From Actinomycetota bacterium (GTDB lineage Bacteria; Actinomycetota; Rubrobacteria; Rubrobacterales; Rubrobacteraceae): a stretch of 37,042 nucleotides of DNA. The DNA lies in the NCBI GenBank assembly GCA_004563715.1, contig SIRX01000066.1, forward strand, positions 1 through 37,042. The letters are read 5' to 3'. Positions 15,137-23,885 of this stretch are shown here, piece by piece. The position numbers and the translations under genes are program-made. Below the pieces are notes generated by a model that ran no database searches, was not told the DNA's origin, and worked only from the letters and a program-made list of their open reading frames with translations. Every line of letters starts with the position of its first letter. The stretch's first letter is position 1.

Positions 15137-16681
15137 ATCCGGCGCGGTATCGCTTGCCTGACGCTCGTCCTGCTCGTCTTGATACCGCTCTCTGGTTGCG
15201 GAGGCCCGGAGACGGTGGAGGAGCCGCCCCGCGACGTCTCCCCCCCGCAAGAGGAGCCGATAAGCCAGTGGGGACAGGGTGGCACCGCCCGGCTTATGCT
15301 GCCCGAGGAGCCCGCCTGCCTGAACCCCTACAGGGCGGCGTGCCGCGGAGCAGAAACGCTCTCCGGGCTGGTGCTGGAAGCGCCGCTAATGGCCGGGCCT
15401 TCAACGAGGTACCGGCCGCTGTTGGCGGAGGCCGTGCCGTCTTTCGGAGGTGGGACGTTGGGGCTGGCCCCGTTCACGGTCGAGTTCCGCTTGCGCGAGG
15501 ACGCCCGTTTCTCCGACGGCGGGTCGCTGACGAGCGCGGACGCCGGATGGACTTACGAACAAGCCGTCCGGCTCGCGGAGACCGGGGAGATAGCCCCGTT
15601 GTACGCAGGCTTTAGCCGGGTCTCCAGGATCGAGACCCCCGACGCTCGGACGGTGCGTCTGGTCTTCGACGGGCCCTACGCTCACTGGCAAGACCTACTT
15701 ACGGCGCCGGTGCTCCCTCGCCACATCCACGAGGACCGCGGCCTCCTGGACCTGGACCTGGATGACGAGCCGGTGGGCAGCGGTCCCTTCGTACTCCAGG
15801 GCGGGGCGGAGGGTGCTTTGGACTTCGTCGAGAGCGGAGAGTACTGGGTCGAGGAGCCGCCGCTGCCCAACCTGGAGGGTGTGGAGGTGCGTTTCCCGGA
15901 AGACCCGGAGACAGCCGCGGAGGATCTGGCCTCCGGACATGCGGATTTCGGCTTTTTCGCCGCGGGACCGGCGCCGGACTCCGGAGACCTGCTCCGGGCG
16001 GCCGCAGCACCGGTAAGGGTGGAGCTGATGCTCTTCAACGCCCGCCGGTTGGAGGACCGGGAGGCGCGGGCGGTTATCTCGCGTGCGGTCGACCGGGAGG
16101 GTATAGCCGGGACCCTCGGCGCGCCCGTGGCGCGGAGCTTCGTGCCGCCGGAGTTCGTTCCGGGTTACGTACCGGCGTGGAAGGAGCCGCCGGAGGACCG
16201 GGCCGAAACAAGGGCTGGACAGCAGTTGTCCCGCCAGACGCTAGAGCTGGTGTACCCGGAGGGTAGCCCGGCACGCGGGCGGGTGGCCTCTACCCTCGCC
16301 GAGAACCTGTCAGCCGCTGGTATCGAGGTCGAAGCCCGGGTTGTTCCCCCGGAAGAGTTTTTCGGAGAGGTGCTGCCGGACGGCGCGTTCGATCTCGCCC
16401 TCTTTACCGGGGGAGCGCCTGTGGAGCACGGCGCGCTCGTGCCCAACCTGCCGCCGGAGGCCGGAGAAAAGCTCGTCCGCGGCTCGGAGGCCCTCGACGG
16501 GGAGGATAGAGCCCGGCTGCTCGCCGAGGCGCAGAACGTCCTGGCCGACCAGAACGCCCTCCTGCCCTTGTTCGTGTGGCCGGACACGTTCGCCTGGTCG
16601 AGTGGTCTCCGCGGCCCGCGGCCCGAGACGCCTTATCGGGGGCTTATGTGGAACATTCGGGACTGGGCTTTCTACAAGTAG
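15137..16681 (+). CDS. Second family 5 substrate-binding lipoprotein, apparent ATC start
   Basis: 514 residues if begun at ATC 15137. The first ATG/GTG/TTG in frame is a TTG at 15179 that would leave only MIPLSGC before the body, cutting off the signal peptide. Upstream codons in the same frame read IRRGIACLTLVLLVLIPLSGC: two arginines, a hydrophobic core and a perfect L-S-G-C lipobox. GGGGAG lies 8 nt before the ATC. The mature domain shares family 5 features with the first binding protein (DARFSDGGSLTSADAGWTYE, VGSGPFVLQGG, MWNIRDWAFYK) but is divergent. An alternative receptor for the same permease is likely. The start codon is inference; a single base difference from ATG or a sequencing error is possible. 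Confidence 0.8.
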   Translation: MRRGIACLTLVLLVLIPLSGCGGPETVEEPPRDVSPPQEEPISQWGQGGTARLMLPEEPACLNPYRAACRGAETLSGLVLEAPLMAGPSTRYRPLLAEAVPSFGGGTLGLAPFTVEFRLREDARFSDGGSLTSADAGWTYEQAVRLAETGEIAPLYAGFSRVSRIETPDARTVRLVFDGPYAHWQDLLTAPVLPRHIHEDRGLLDLDLDDEPVGSGPFVLQGGAEGALDFVESGEYWVEEPPLPNLEGVEVRFPEDPETAAEDLASGHADFGFFAAGPAPDSGDLLRAAAAPVRVELMLFNARRLEDREARAVISRAVDREGIAGTLGAPVARSFVPPEFVPGYVPAWKEPPEDRAETRAGQQLSRQTLELVYPEGSPARGRVASTLAENLSAAGIEVEARVVPPEEFFGEVLPDGAFDLALFTGGAPVEHGALVPNLPPEAGEKLVRGSEALDGEDRARLLAEAQNVLADQNALLPLFVWPDTFAWSSGLRGPRPETPYRGLMWNIRDWAFYK

Positions 16682-16749
16682 GGCCTGGAGAAGAAGCTTT
16701 CTCTGACCGCCAGCTTCCAGAAGAACGGTTCACGCTCTCGTTCTTGCAG

Positions 16750-16755
16750 TAGAAT
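16750..16755 (+). promoter_or_regulatory. Candidate -10 box for a leaderless transcript
   Basis: TAGAAT ends 6 nt before the GTG at 16762. TTCACG at 16729-16734 could be a weak -35 with a short 15-bp spacer. The other 80 bp between 16681 and 16762 show no gene. Confidence 0.45.
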
Positions 16756-16761
16756 CAGGAT

Positions 16762-18003
16762 GTGCTGAAGAACACCTCTGCCAGACTCAACCGCCGCGTG
16801 CTCGTGCGCGCGTTCGCCTTCGTGGCGGTTGTGCTGGTGGTGGGGCTCGGGGCTTACGAGTTCGGCCGCTCGCAGAGTCCGGCCGGATTGGCGGAGGCGG
16901 ATCAGGAGAGCCTCAGGTTGTACGCCGAGGCCCTGGACGTGGTGCGCGATGACTACGTGGACCAGGAGTCCGTCGATCCACGACAGCAGACGTACGCTGC
17001 CATCGAGGGGATGCTCGACTCGCTCGGGGACGAGGGGCACACGCGGTTTCTCACCCCCGAGGAGCGGGAGCGGAACCAGGCGGGCCTCTCCGGCACGTAC
17101 GTGGGCGTCGGCATCCAGCTGGAGAACGAAGACAACCGGGTGGTGGTGACCGCCCCCATAGAAGGCTCCCCGGCGGAGCAGGCCGGCATAAGGACCGGTG
17201 ACGTCGTGGTGGCGGTAGATGGCGAGTCGGTACGCGGGGACGAGATGGGCCGGATCGCCGAAAAAGTTCGGGGTCCCGAGGGGACCACCGTAGAGCTCAC
17301 CATACTAAGGGACGGCGAAGAGAAAGACTTTACCCTGGAGAGGGCCGAGATAAGGTCTCCCGTCGTCTCCTGGGCCCTGATCCCCGGCACGGAAGTGGCC
17401 CACGTCCGGCTGGCGTCCTTCACGGACGAAAGCGCGGACAAGCTCCGGGAGGCCTTTACCGAGGCCCGTGAAGCCGGCGCCGGGCGTTTCGTGTTGGACC
17501 TTCGCAACAACGCGGGCGGAAAGCTGGATCAGGCCGTGAGAATGGCCGGGCAATTTTTGGAGCCGGGGAGCACCATCTACCTGCGACAGAACGCTTCCGG
17601 CGACCGCGAGGAGGTGGAGGTGCCGCGCCGCGCGCAGCCTACGGACGCCCCGCTGGTCGTTCTCGTAAACAACGGTTCGGCTTCCAGCGCCGAGATCCTG
17701 GCCGGAGCCCTGCGGGACAACGGCCGCGCGCCGGTGGTCGGCGTCCAGACCTTCGGAACCGGAACCGTGCTTCAAGAGTTCGCCCTCGACGACGGTTCGG
17801 CCATCTTACTCGGCATCGCCGAGTGGCTCACGCCCGGCGGAGACTTTATTCGGGAGACCGGTATAGAGCCCGACGTAGAGGTCCAGCTCGCGGAGGATAC
17901 CGACCCGCTGATCCCTCGGGAGGTAGAGGACCTCCCGAGGGAAGAAGCTTTCGAGCGGGATGCTCAGTTGCAACGGGCTTTCGAAGAAGTTCAGGACCAG
18001 TAG
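16762..18003 (+). CDS. S41 (C-terminal processing protease-like) protein lacking the catalytic lysine
   Basis: 413 residues. An N-terminal membrane anchor (about residues 12-36) is followed by an S41 N-terminal helical part, a PDZ domain near residues 108-190 (YVGVGIQLENEDNRVVV) and the protease core. The nucleophile region GSASSAEILAGAL places Ser308 correctly. The lysine expected 25 residues later, in F-G-K-G, is Thr333 (TFGTGTVLQ), and the glutamine expected 4 residues beyond is Leu337, with Gln338 next to it. By family it should cleave exported proteins at their C-terminal side outside the membrane. With this change it may use another base, act as a binding scaffold, or belong to a natural subfamily. 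GTG start is supported by the leaderless promoter spacing. Confidence 0.85.
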   Translation: MLKNTSARLNRRVLVRAFAFVAVVLVVGLGAYEFGRSQSPAGLAEADQESLRLYAEALDVVRDDYVDQESVDPRQQTYAAIEGMLDSLGDEGHTRFLTPEERERNQAGLSGTYVGVGIQLENEDNRVVVTAPIEGSPAEQAGIRTGDVVVAVDGESVRGDEMGRIAEKVRGPEGTTVELTILRDGEEKDFTLERAEIRSPVVSWALIPGTEVAHVRLASFTDESADKLREAFTEAREAGAGRFVLDLRNNAGGKLDQAVRMAGQFLEPGSTIYLRQNASGDREEVEVPRRAQPTDAPLVVLVNNGSASSAEILAGALRDNGRAPVVGVQTFGTGTVLQEFALDDGSAILLGIAEWLTPGGDFIRETGIEPDVEVQLAEDTDPLIPREVEDLPREEAFERDAQLQRAFEEVQDQ

Positions 18004-18032
18004 CGGGTTTCACTTAAAAGCTGGTTTTGCCG

Positions 18033-18052
18033 CTGTACCTTCCCGGGTACAG
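18033..18052. repeat. Inverted repeat upstream of the SRPBCC gene
   Basis: CTGTACC and GGTACAG (7 bp each, 6-bp gap) form a dyad about 30 bp before the GTG at 18082. It could be an operator or a small hairpin ending the upstream transcript. TTGCCG at 18027 and TATCTA at 18053 are a poor promoter match. Confidence 0.4.
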
Positions 18053-18081
18053 TATCTATGCAGTCGAGAGAAAGGAAACCC

Positions 18082-18549
18082 GTGGCACAGCGCGTACACG
18101 AGAGCATCGAGGTGTCCGCTCCCATGCCGGATGTCTTCCGGTACTGGTCGAACTTCGAGAACTTCCCGAACTTCATGCAGAACGTCGAGGAAGTCCGCAT
18201 GACCGGTGAAGACAAGAGCCACTGGAAGATCAAGGGTCCGCTCGGCAAGAGCGTCGAGTTCGACGCCAGGACCACGGAGATGGACCCCGAGCGGGGCATC
18301 GGCTGGAACACTGAGGAGGGCGAGGTGATGACCTCCGGTGAGGTTCGTTTCGAGGAGGTCGCCCCCGACCGCACCCGGGTGGACCTGACCATGAACTACG
18401 CCGACCCGCCCGGCGGCAAGGTGGGCGAGGCCGTGGCCAACATGCTCTCGGACCCCGAGAAGAGCGCCCGCGAGGATCTCGAGAACTTCGCCCAGCTCGT
18501 AGAGCGGGGCGAGCTCGGAGGCCCGGAGGAGCAGACCCCGAGCCGCTAG
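18082..18549 (+). CDS. SRPBCC (polyketide cyclase/dehydrase-like) family protein
   Basis: 155 residues from GTG 18082, chosen because AAAGGA lies 5 nt upstream; an in-frame ATG at 18058 would add 8 polar residues without a ribosome site. The start MAQRVHESIEVSAPMPDVF leads into YWSNFENFPNFMQNVEEV, the beta-helix-helix entry of the START/SRPBCC fold. Strands near GRVRFEEVAPD-like positions (residues 92-118) and a C-terminal long helix complete the helix-grip cavity. Family members bind hydrophobic ligands; bacterial versions include stress-related and ribosome-associated proteins. No catalytic residues can be assigned. No signal peptide, so cytoplasmic. Confidence 0.82.
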   Translation: MAQRVHESIEVSAPMPDVFRYWSNFENFPNFMQNVEEVRMTGEDKSHWKIKGPLGKSVEFDARTTEMDPERGIGWNTEEGEVMTSGEVRFEEVAPDRTRVDLTMNYADPPGGKVGEAVANMLSDPEKSAREDLENFAQLVERGELGGPEEQTPSR

Positions 18550-18555
18550 GCGGCG

Positions 18556-18582
18556 CAAAACCCTCCGACTTCGAGAGTTTTG
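18556..18582. repeat. Short imperfect hairpin after the SRPBCC gene
   Basis: CAAAAC at 18556-18561 pairs with GTTTTG at 18577-18582, with a further CTC/GAG pairing inside. It starts 7 bp after the stop and ends in TTTTG, so it may be a weak intrinsic terminator. Confidence 0.4.
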
Positions 18583-18587
18583 AGGTA

Positions 18588-18628
18588 GTATAGGGTCGCC
18601 GGTTTCAAATAAACCGGCGACCCTATAC
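18588..18628. terminator. Perfect 18-bp hairpin
   Basis: GTATAGGGTCGCCGGTTT at 18588-18605 is exactly complementary to 18611-18628, with loop CAAAT. It sits between the SRPBCC gene and a small membrane-protein gene and is convergent-side downstream of the sigma gene. No T-run follows on either strand, so it is not a textbook intrinsic terminator, yet the perfect stem argues for a selected function as terminator, attenuator or RNA-processing site. Confidence 0.65.
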
Positions 18629-18648
18629 GTTGCGGGAAGGGGTAAGCT

Positions 18649-18819
18649 TTGGGACTCGCCGTAATCTCCATGATAGTACTGGTAGTAATAGCTTTGATCG
18701 CTGTTCCCGTGCTCATCCGGGTCTTTGGCGCAGCCGCCGACCGCGACCAGGACCAGTCCGGCGGAGAAGAAGAGGAAAACGGGGAGAAGCAGGGAATGCG
18801 CTCCGGCCCTCGCCGGTAG
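18649..18819 (+). CDS. Small single-span membrane protein (56 aa)
   Basis: TTG at 18649 with GAAGGGG about 7 nt upstream opens 56 codons. Residues 3-23 are a hydrophobic span (AVISMIVLVVIALIAVPVLI), followed by an Arg and a highly charged tail with an EEEE run and a basic end. Composition and a good ribosome site make it a likely real gene although short. It starts 20 bp after the perfect hairpin. Its TAG ends at 18819 and the stop of the opposite-strand sigma gene begins at 18820, so the two genes abut. No family is recognised. Confidence 0.55.
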   Translation: MGLAVISMIVLVVIALIAVPVLIRVFGAAADRDQDQSGGEEEENGEKQGMRSGPRR

Positions 18820-19914
<1,095 letters not shown>

Positions 19915-19960
19915 TATCCTCTAGCTCTCCTAGACTGAAACCAACCTGATATCCGAACGT

Positions 19961-19988
19961 AATATATCTTAAATGGGTCAGAGATCAA
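19961..19988 (-). promoter_or_regulatory. Promoter of the sigma factor gene
   Basis: On the minus strand TTGATC, a 16-bp spacer and TATATT, giving a leader of roughly 40 nt before the TTG at 19914. The match is close to the vegetative consensus, consistent with autoregulation. Confidence 0.55.
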
Positions 19989-20028
19989 TTATCATGTGCC
20001 AAACGACCGAAAGTAGAGGGAGAGGGAT

Positions 20029-20787
20029 GTGATCGGGCTTAGGAATATGTACCGGGTTTTTCAGGAATCTCGCAAAGCCGCCCGGGAGCACGCGACGCTG
20101 GCGGTGCTGGGAGACTCGGACCGGGCGACGGACTTGACGCGCGTTCTCGGGGCGCAGCGGGGGGTGCGGGGCGCGGAGATTATCTTGAGCGTCCCCGACG
20201 GGGACGGGCCGTTGACCCTCTCGGGCAAGGCCGTGGAAGACCCGGACGAGATCAACCTCCCCTCCGTCAGCGAACAGAGCGTCGCGGAGGAACTGGTGCC
20301 GCGTGTGGTGGGGGCGCTGAACGAGGACTACCTCATCTCTCTCGGGCGCGGGTATCCGCTCTTCCGGCGGGCGGTGTGCGAGGAGGTGATCCGCAAGAAC
20401 GCCCGGCAGAACGCTGTTATCGGGGCTTTGCCGATCCCCGGGGCGGACATGCCGGTGATGACCGCCAACCAGGGACGGATGGTGCTTAGCCTGGCCGCTA
20501 TTCACGGTGAAGAGCTATCTATAGACCGGGCCAGGGAGCTACTCGGGGTGGTTGCCGCCGGCTTCGGCCTGCGGGCCTTGAGCCGCCAGGTCGTCAAGCT
20601 CATACCGTTCGGCGGCTGGGCCGCGGCGGCGGCCATCGGCTACGCGGGAACCGTGGCGATGGGCCGCGCAACCATGCTCTACTTCGAGCGCGGCCACCAG
20701 GAGGTCGGTGAGAAGGAGATGTCCGAGATCCGGCGCCGGGCCGTGGAAGAGGCCGAGGCTTTCGTTTCCCGTTTGTTCCGCCGGTAA
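20029..20787 (+). CDS. DUF697 (YcjF-like) family protein
   Basis: 252 residues. The C-terminal half has IGALPIPGADMPVMTANQGR (about residues 135-154), RALSRQVVKLIPFGGWAAAA and IGYAGTVAMGRATMLYFERG, the pattern of the DUF697 membrane-associated domain often found with GTPase-like proteins. The N-terminal part (residues 20-90) is soluble and alpha/beta-like without clear motifs. GTG start with GAGGGAGAGGG close upstream. It faces the sigma gene across a 114-bp divergent gap and is followed at 32 bp by the phospholipase D gene, so the two may be co-transcribed. Function unknown. Confidence 0.75.
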   Translation: MIGLRNMYRVFQESRKAAREHATLAVLGDSDRATDLTRVLGAQRGVRGAEIILSVPDGDGPLTLSGKAVEDPDEINLPSVSEQSVAEELVPRVVGALNEDYLISLGRGYPLFRRAVCEEVIRKNARQNAVIGALPIPGADMPVMTANQGRMVLSLAAIHGEELSIDRARELLGVVAAGFGLRALSRQVVKLIPFGGWAAAAAIGYAGTVAMGRATMLYFERGHQEVGEKEMSEIRRRAVEEAEAFVSRLFRR

Positions 20788-20819
20788 TGCCGGTGGCAAA
20801 CCGCAGATGATATTTCCCC

Positions 20820-22100
20820 GTGGCTGCTGAATTCTCCCGCCTGCTCTCGGACCTGAGGTCCGCCTTTGGCAGCCTGAGACGTCTGGGCTTCAGGGTCTTT
20901 CTCGCCCTGAGCGCCTTGCAGGCGGCGTTGGTGGCTATTCTGGTGGCCATGGCCCAGTTCAGGAAGCGTCGGGAGGAACCCCGGGAAGGCTTTCCTTGGG
21001 AGGACCAGGGCGAGGTAGAGCTAGAACACGGCGACCAGCAACTCAAGATCTACGCCTACGGCGTGGAGCTCTACGAGGCGATGCTGGACGAGATAGAGTC
21101 GGCCCGCGACCACGTCTTTCTCGAAACTTTCATCTGGAAGGGTGACTCTCTGGGCCGCCGCTTTGTAGATACGCTGGCCCGCAAGGCCTGTGAGGGCGTG
21201 AGGGTGTACGTGATCTTCGACGGTTTCGCGAACCTGGTCGTGCCGGCCAGGTTCAAGCAGTTCCCCGAGGAGATACACACCCTGCACTTCCGGCCGCTGG
21301 ACGGTGTCTCCAGCGTCGTGAACCCGCGCACCATGTTCCGCGACCACCGGAAGATACTGGCCGTGGACGGGCGGGTGGCGTTTCTGGGTGGCTACAACAT
21401 CGGGGCGCTCTACGCGACGAGCTGGCGGGATACCCACCTGCGCATCCGGGGCAAGGAGGTGTTGGAGGTCGAGAACGCCTTTATTGACTTCTGGAACAGG
21501 CATCGCACCCCGGACCTGCCCCAGATAACGCCCCTCAAGGAGCGTGCCTGGAACTCCCACCTGGTGCTCCACCGCAACGACCCGTACCTGCGTATCTTCC
21601 CGATCCGGGGCGTCTACCTGGAGGCCATAGACCGGTCCAACAAGCGCATCTACCTGACCCACGCGTACTTCGTGCCCGACCGGGCGATGCGGTCCCATCT
21701 GGTCGACGCCGCGAAGCGCGGCGTGGACGTGCAGATAATAGTACCGAGGGAATCGAACCACGTGACCGTCGACTGGCTCGCCCGGCGCCACTTCCACGAA
21801 TTGCTGGAGGCCGGCGTGCGGATCTTCCGCTACAAACACATAATGATCCACTCCAAGACCGCCACCATGGATGGCGTGTGGTCCACGGTGGGCACGGCGA
21901 ACATAGATCGCCTGAGCCTGCTGGGAAACTACGAGGTGAACCTGGAGGTTTACAGCGAACGCTTCGCCCGGCAGATGGAGCGGATGTTCGAGCTGGACAA
22001 GACCAACACCGAGGAGCTTACCCTGGAGGAGTGGGAGAGCCGCCCGCTGCCGGCCAAGCTCGTCGAGCGGGCGCTCTCGACCCTGAGTCCCCTCGCCTAG
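20820..22100 (+). CDS. cls: Phospholipase D-like protein / cardiolipin synthase
   Basis: 426 residues. One N-terminal membrane span (about residues 24-46) is followed by two HKD catalytic motifs: HRKILAVDGRVAFLGG near residue 178 and HSKTATMDGVWSTVG near residue 347. Both H-x-K-x4-D sets are intact, and GTANIDRLSLLGNYEVNLEV follows the second, as in cardiolipin synthases. The reaction would be transfer of a phosphatidyl group between phosphatidylglycerols, or another PLD transfer, at the membrane. The usual pair of N-terminal spans of ClsA is reduced to one, closer to ClsB-like enzymes. GTG start; no strong ribosome site. Confidence 0.85.
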   Translation: MAAEFSRLLSDLRSAFGSLRRLGFRVFLALSALQAALVAILVAMAQFRKRREEPREGFPWEDQGEVELEHGDQQLKIYAYGVELYEAMLDEIESARDHVFLETFIWKGDSLGRRFVDTLARKACEGVRVYVIFDGFANLVVPARFKQFPEEIHTLHFRPLDGVSSVVNPRTMFRDHRKILAVDGRVAFLGGYNIGALYATSWRDTHLRIRGKEVLEVENAFIDFWNRHRTPDLPQITPLKERAWNSHLVLHRNDPYLRIFPIRGVYLEAIDRSNKRIYLTHAYFVPDRAMRSHLVDAAKRGVDVQIIVPRESNHVTVDWLARRHFHELLEAGVRIFRYKHIMIHSKTATMDGVWSTVGTANIDRLSLLGNYEVNLEVYSERFARQMERMFELDKTNTEELTLEEWESRPLPAKLVERALSTLSPLA

Positions 22101-22141
22101 CGGCCCGGGTTCATCCCGGCGTATGTGGCGATGCGGCCCTG

Positions 22142-22147
22142 TATAAT
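22142..22147 (+). promoter_or_regulatory. Consensus -10 box before recJ
   Basis: A perfect TATAAT, preceded directly by TG, lies 51 bp before the TTG of recJ. No -35 hexamer is seen at 16-18 bp. A start near 22154 would give a leader of about 45 nt. Confidence 0.5.
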
Positions 22148-22198
22148 CGGTGTGGAAAGTGTCTCTGCTGCTGGAAGTTGCTAGAAGAAAGGGGTTGT

Positions 22199-23866
22199 TT
22201 GGCGCGCTGGCGGCTCCTAGAGCCCGAACCGGACGTAGTAGCCCAGCTCGCGCGGACCGCAGAGGTGGACGATCTCTGCGCCCGGGTGCTGGCGAACCGG
22301 GGCGTCGAGCCCGGGGCGGCGGCGGGCTTCCTCTCGCCCTCGCTCAAGACGGTCGGGGCCCCGGATGAGGAGCCGTGGCGGGCGGCGGCCCGCCGTATAT
22401 CCCGGGCCGTAAAGGCCGGCGAGCGGATCGGCATCTTCGGCGACTACGACACCGACGGCATCACCTCCGCGGCGGTGCTCTACCTCGCGCTCTCCAGCTA
22501 CGCGAACGAGGTGTTCGTGAAGCTGCCCACCCGGCAGGTCGGGTACGGTTTGCTGGAGCCCTACGTGCGGGACCTCTTCGCCGAAGGCGCGGACCTACTC
22601 GTAACCGCCGACTGCGGCATCTCGAACAAGGGCGAGGTGGAGCTTGCGGGCTCTCTGGGCATGGACGTGATCGTCACCGACCATCACATCCCGCCGGAGG
22701 ACCCGCCAGAGTCTCCCCCGGCGGTCGCCGTCCTGGACCCCAAGCTCTGGGACCCGGATGACCCGCTCGCCGGGGTGGGCGTGGCGTGGAAGCTCGCCTG
22801 GGCCGTGGCCCGGGAGCTCGGGGACCCGGAGGGCCGCCGGCGCCTCGGGCGGCTTCTGGACCTGGTCTCCGTCGGCACGATCGTGGACATCGCACCGCTC
22901 GTCGGGGACAACCGGGCGCTGGCGGCGATGGGGCTTCGTCACCTCAACCGAACGCTGGAGGCCGGGGGGGCGCGGCCAGGCCTGGAGGCGCTCGTAAAGG
23001 TCTCGGGGGTGCGCGGAGAGCTGGACGAAGACGACCTCGGGTGGAAGCTCGGGCCGCGGATAAACTCCATCGGCAGGATAAAAGACCCGACCCCCGCCCT
23101 GGAAATGCTCCTCACCAAAGACCGCCGCGAAGCCCTGCGGATAGCCTCCCAGCTCCACCAGCTCAACGGCGAGCGCCAGCGGCGGACCCGCTACGCCGTG
23201 GAGCAGGCGATGCGGGAGGTCGTGGAAGAGCAGGACTTCAAGGTCGTCGTTACGGACGAAGCTGGCGGGCTGGCCGGCCTGATCGCCGGGCGGGTGGCCT
23301 CGGCCACGGGCCGCCCGGCGGCGATCCTGAACCGCCGGGCGGACGGCTCCTACGGCGGCTCGGCCCGGGCCGGTGAGACGGACGTGGACTTGCACGGGGC
23401 CTTGTTCGAGGTGCGGCACCTGCTGGGGGAGTGGGGCGGGCACCGCAAGGCCGCCGGGCTCTCCATCGAGCCGGGCAACTTCGATGCTTTTGTGGAGGGG
23501 GTGAACCAGGCCGTCCGGGCCCAGGGCGCGGCGAACCCGGAGGTGTTTGATCCGCCCTTAGAGATCGACGCCGAGATAGCGCCCGCGGCCATCTCCAACG
23601 GTCTCCTCGACTGGCACGCGCGTCTCGCCCCGTTCGGGAGCGGCAACTACCGGCCGGTCTTCGTCTCGGAGGGATTGCGGGTACAGGGCTCGCGCCAGCT
23701 CTGGGAGGGTATGAACCTGGCACGCCTCGAAGGTGGAGTTGCAGCGAAGATAGCCGGCGCCCCGGAAGAGCTTCCTGCGGGGGCGTTCGACGCGGTGTAC
23801 ACCGTGGGCCGCAACGTCTACTCGGGGGCGGCGGAGCTCGAGGTAGTAGACTGGAGGCCGGGATAA
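22199..23866 (+). CDS. recJ: Single-stranded-DNA-specific exonuclease RecJ
   Basis: 555 residues from TTG 22199 (AGGGG 4 nt upstream). The DHH phosphoesterase core has FGDYDTDGITSAAVLYLAL (motif I, near residue 80), TADCGISNKGEVELAGSLG and VIVTDHHIPPEDPPES (DHH motif). A DHHA1 domain follows with GGSARAGETDVDLHGAL and WGGHRKAAGLSIEP, then an OB-fold-like C-terminus (FGSGNYRPVFVSEGLRVQG). It degrades single-stranded DNA 5' to 3' with metal ions in recombination and mismatch or base repair. Size agrees with the family. The open frame reaches back into the phospholipase gene but that part is not RecJ-like. Confidence 0.93.
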   Translation: MARWRLLEPEPDVVAQLARTAEVDDLCARVLANRGVEPGAAAGFLSPSLKTVGAPDEEPWRAAARRISRAVKAGERIGIFGDYDTDGITSAAVLYLALSSYANEVFVKLPTRQVGYGLLEPYVRDLFAEGADLLVTADCGISNKGEVELAGSLGMDVIVTDHHIPPEDPPESPPAVAVLDPKLWDPDDPLAGVGVAWKLAWAVARELGDPEGRRRLGRLLDLVSVGTIVDIAPLVGDNRALAAMGLRHLNRTLEAGGARPGLEALVKVSGVRGELDEDDLGWKLGPRINSIGRIKDPTPALEMLLTKDRREALRIASQLHQLNGERQRRTRYAVEQAMREVVEEQDFKVVVTDEAGGLAGLIAGRVASATGRPAAILNRRADGSYGGSARAGETDVDLHGALFEVRHLLGEWGGHRKAAGLSIEPGNFDAFVEGVNQAVRAQGAANPEVFDPPLEIDAEIAPAAISNGLLDWHARLAPFGSGNYRPVFVSEGLRVQGSRQLWEGMNLARLEGGVAAKIAGAPEELPAGAFDAVYTVGRNVYSGAAELEVVDWRPG

Positions 23867-23885
23867 CGGGACAGGGAGAGCGGCC

